Source: an uncultured Clostridiaceae bacterium (GTDB lineage Bacteria > Bacillota > Clostridia > TANB77 > CAG-508). Taken from it: a stretch of 5,910 bases of DNA. The position numbers and the translations under genes were made by a program. Below the pieces are notes generated by a model that was given only the letters and a program-made list of their open reading frames with translations, had not been told where the DNA came from and ran no database searches. Location: the NCBI GenBank assembly GCA_958402495.1, contig CATXTS010000118.1:1-5910 (forward strand), given 5' to 3'. Positions 4,736-5,910 of the stretch are shown here, in pieces. Position 1 is the first letter of the stretch. Every line of letters starts with the position of its first letter.

Positions 4736-5242
4736 ATGGCAAGTGAAAATATTTTAAAACAAAAAGAAGAAGAAGTAAGCGTTTTAGCTGAAAAAATGAA
4801 GAATGCAAAATTAATCCTTTTAACAGATTATAGAGGAATTACGGTAGATGATGTAACATCTTTAAGAAATGACTTAAGAAATGTAAATGCACAATACAAA
4901 GTTATTAAAAATAACATCGTAAAAAGAGCATTAGCACTAAATGGAGAAACCTCTTTAGATGCTGTATTAGAAGGACCAACAGCAGTTATTATTTCAGAGG
5001 AAGATTATTTAGCACCTTTAAAGGCAATTTATAATTTTTCAAAAGACAATGACTACTACCAAATTAAAGGTGGTATTGTAGAGGGTAAAGTAGTATCTGT
5101 AGAAGAACTAATTACCTTAGCAAAATTACCATCCAGACAAGAATTACTTGGTATGCTTGCAGGTGCTTTACTTGGCAATATTTCCAAAGTGGCAGTTGCA
5201 CTTGATCAAGTTAGATTACAAAAAGAAGGCGCTAATGCATAA
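4736..5242 (+). CDS. rplJ: 50S ribosomal protein L10 (uL10)
   Basis: L10 anchors the L12 dimers to the ribosome and, as the L10-L12 complex, can bind its own leader mRNA. The 168-residue product has the N-terminal globular RNA- and L11-binding domain with the family signature from Tyr32 to Leu66 (DYRGITVDDVTSLR, then YKVIKNNIVKRAL). The long C-terminal helix starts near residue 133 (SRQELLGMLAGALLGNI) and carries the L12 dimer sites. The length is typical. SD AGGAGGTG (4717-4724) lies 11 bases before the ATG, slightly long but acceptable. Expression is probably controlled by the leader terminator upstream. The 92 bases between that terminator and the start hold only a small hairpin. It is followed by rplL after 68 bases. 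Confidence 0.98.
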   Translation: MASENILKQKEEEVSVLAEKMKNAKLILLTDYRGITVDDVTSLRNDLRNVNAQYKVIKNNIVKRALALNGETSLDAVLEGPTAVIISEEDYLAPLKAIYNFSKDNDYYQIKGGIVEGKVVSVEELITLAKLPSRQELLGMLAGALLGNISKVAVALDQVRLQKEGANA

Positions 5243-5260
5243 TTAGCTAAATAGAAAGAG

Positions 5261-5278
5261 TGGTAAAATATATTTACC
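5261..5278 (+). promoter_or_regulatory. rplJ-rplL intergenic hairpin overlapping an extended -10-like element
   Basis: GGTAAA (5262-5267) pairs with TTTACC (5273-5278) around an ATATA loop. The left arm overlaps TG-G-TAAAAT (5261-5269), the same extended -10 pattern as at 49-57 and 2054-2062, but without a clear -35. It may be an internal rplL promoter or an RNA hairpin that adjusts the L12:L10 ratio. Both readings are inference. Confidence 0.3.
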
Positions 5279-5310
5279 TATAAAAAATAAAAATTAGGAG
5301 GAATTTTAAA

Positions 5311-5670
5311 ATGATAGAAGAATTATTAGAGAAAATTGACAAATTAACAGTTGCAGAACTTGCTGAATTAGTAAAAGCAATTGAAGAAAAATACGGAGTA
5401 TCTGCAGTAGCAGCAGCTGCACCAGCAGCTGGAGCAGTAGCAGGAGCTGCTGAAGAAAAAACATCTTTTGATGTTGTATTAAAAGATGCTGGAGCAAACA
5501 AAATCCAAGTAATCAAAGTAGTTAGAGATGCTACAGGTTTAGGATTAAAAGAAGCTAAAGATTTAGTTGATGGAGCTCCAAAAACAGTTAAAGAAGGCGC
5601 AAGCAAAGACGAAGCTGAAGAATTAAAAGCTAAATTTACAGAAGTAGGCGCTGTAGTTGAATTAGCATAG
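5311..5670 (+). CDS. rplL: 50S ribosomal protein L7/L12 (bL12)
   Basis: L12 is the multicopy stalk protein that recruits and activates translational GTPases. The 119-residue product has an N-terminal dimerisation domain (1-30) that binds L10, an Ala/Gly/Pro-rich hinge at 31-48, and the C-terminal factor-binding domain from about 51, with the hallmark GLGLKEAKDLVDGAPKTVKEG (76-96). It ends in VELA rather than the more common basic residue. SD AGGAGG (5296-5301) lies nine bases from the ATG. It is the last gene before a strong terminator. More copies of L12 than of L10 are needed per ribosome, which fits its strong SD and the possible extra promoter in the gap before it. Confidence 0.98.
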   Translation: MIEELLEKIDKLTVAELAELVKAIEEKYGVSAVAAAAPAAGAVAGAAEEKTSFDVVLKDAGANKIQVIKVVRDATGLGLKEAKDLVDGAPKTVKEGASKDEAEELKAKFTEVGAVVELA

Positions 5671-5692
5671 TTTTTATAAACTAGAATTATTT

Positions 5693-5722
5693 GAAAGAAG
5701 AGAGGTTTTCCTCTCTTTTTTC
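5693..5722 (+). terminator. Rho-independent terminator ending the ribosomal cluster
   Basis: GAAAGAAGAGAGG (5693-5705) pairs with CCTCTCTTTTTTC (5710-5722) around a TTTT loop, with one G-U pair. The GC-rich top GAGAGG/CCTCTC is followed by six T residues (5716-5721). It lies 23 bases after the rplL stop and should end most transcripts there. Confidence 0.9.
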
Positions 5723-5784
5723 TATTATAAGAGATAAAAGAAACCATAAAAATAAGTATGCATGTAATCTATATAGAGCAATGG

Positions 5785-5813
5785 TTGAACATTATGTAAA
5801 AAAGTAGTAAAAT
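5785..5813 (+). promoter_or_regulatory. Promoter of the next, downstream gene
   Basis: TTGAAC at 5785-5790 and TAAAAT at 5808-5813 are separated by 17 bp. The predicted transcript start is near 5820. It lies after the rplL terminator and before the partial gene at the window end, giving that gene a leader of about 70 nt. Confidence 0.72.
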
Positions 5814-5833
5814 AAATATAATGGAGAAATAAA

Positions 5834-5857
5834 ATGCACACCCAAGAGTTTTTCTAA
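5834..5857 (+). CDS. Possible seven-codon leader ORF (MHTQEFF)
   Basis: The ATG at 5834 opens a seven-residue frame ending in TAA. GGAG (5823-5826) lies seven bases before it, so a ribosome could start here. It sits about 14 bases into the predicted transcript and 34 bases before the next gene. No run of one regulatory amino acid and no strong terminator is seen after it; 5849-5855 and 5863-5869 are complementary but A/T only. It may be chance. Confidence 0.2.
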   Translation: MHTQEFF

Positions 5858-5891
5858 AAAAGAGAAAAAATAGAATAAGGAGAAAAATTGT

Positions 5892-5910
5892 ATGAAATGG
5901 TTTCGAAAAA
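5892..5910 (+). CDS. Start of an unidentified gene, cut by the window end
   Basis: An SD (AAGGAGA, 5877-5883) lies eight bases before the ATG at 5892, which opens a frame starting MKWFRK. The frame is only six codons long here, too short to identify a product. A basic start followed by hydrophobic residues would fit a membrane or secreted protein, but that is a guess. It does not resemble the RpoB N-terminus that often follows rplL. It has its own promoter upstream. The ATG at 5897 and TTG at 5888 are less well placed relative to the SD. Confidence 0.5.

Noticed and set aside
5274..5747. Long minus-strand open frame (157 codons) across rplL
   Set aside because: It is the mirror of the Ala/Glu-rich rplL reading frame; its product is low-complexity Ser/Ala/Thr with no SD-supported start or family likeness.
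1..5910. CRISPR array, insertion sequence, toxin-antitoxin or defence system
   Set aside because: No spaced direct repeats, transposase, terminal inverted repeats or paired small toxin-like genes are visible; gene content is housekeeping plus three small accessory genes.

Overview
This window looks like the chromosome of an AT-rich Clostridia-type Firmicute. The reasons are the low G+C (roughly one third by eye), strong AGGAGG-type Shine-Dalgarno sites before almost every gene, A/T-ending codons, a short one-membrane-span SecE, a zinc-ribbon L33, and the Firmicute-type leader RNAs in the ribosomal protein cluster. I cannot name the genus from sequence alone. Every convincing gene lies on the + strand.

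Region 1 (1-270) holds one 5S rRNA with its own extended -10 promoter. No 16S or 23S sequence is visible beside it. Region 2 (272-1968) holds three accessory genes: an unrecognised 135-residue charged helical protein, then a strong intrinsic terminator, then a Nudix hydrolase with its own consensus promoter, then an FMN-binding flavin reductase/flavoredoxin-like protein. Region 3 (2034-5722) is the classical translation and secretion cluster rpmG-secE-nusG-rplK-rplA-rplJ-rplL. It is driven by a near-consensus promoter at 2034-2062 and closed by a strong terminator at 5693-5722. Region 4 (5723-5910) holds a fresh promoter, a possible seven-codon ORF and the first codons of an unidentified next gene.

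The cluster encodes L33, the SecE translocase subunit, the NusG elongation factor, L11 and L1, and the L10/L12 stalk. Two RNA control elements can be drawn in base-pairing detail. One is a 23S-mimic L1 operator directly against the rplA ribosome binding site. The other is an L10 leader with a mutually exclusive terminator before rplJ. The terminator after rplL means rpoB, the usual next gene, is not simply cotranscribed here.

I found no new defence, mobile or biosynthetic system. This is mostly a well-known housekeeping locus. The points of interest are RNA structures, start-site details and a few unusual protein features.
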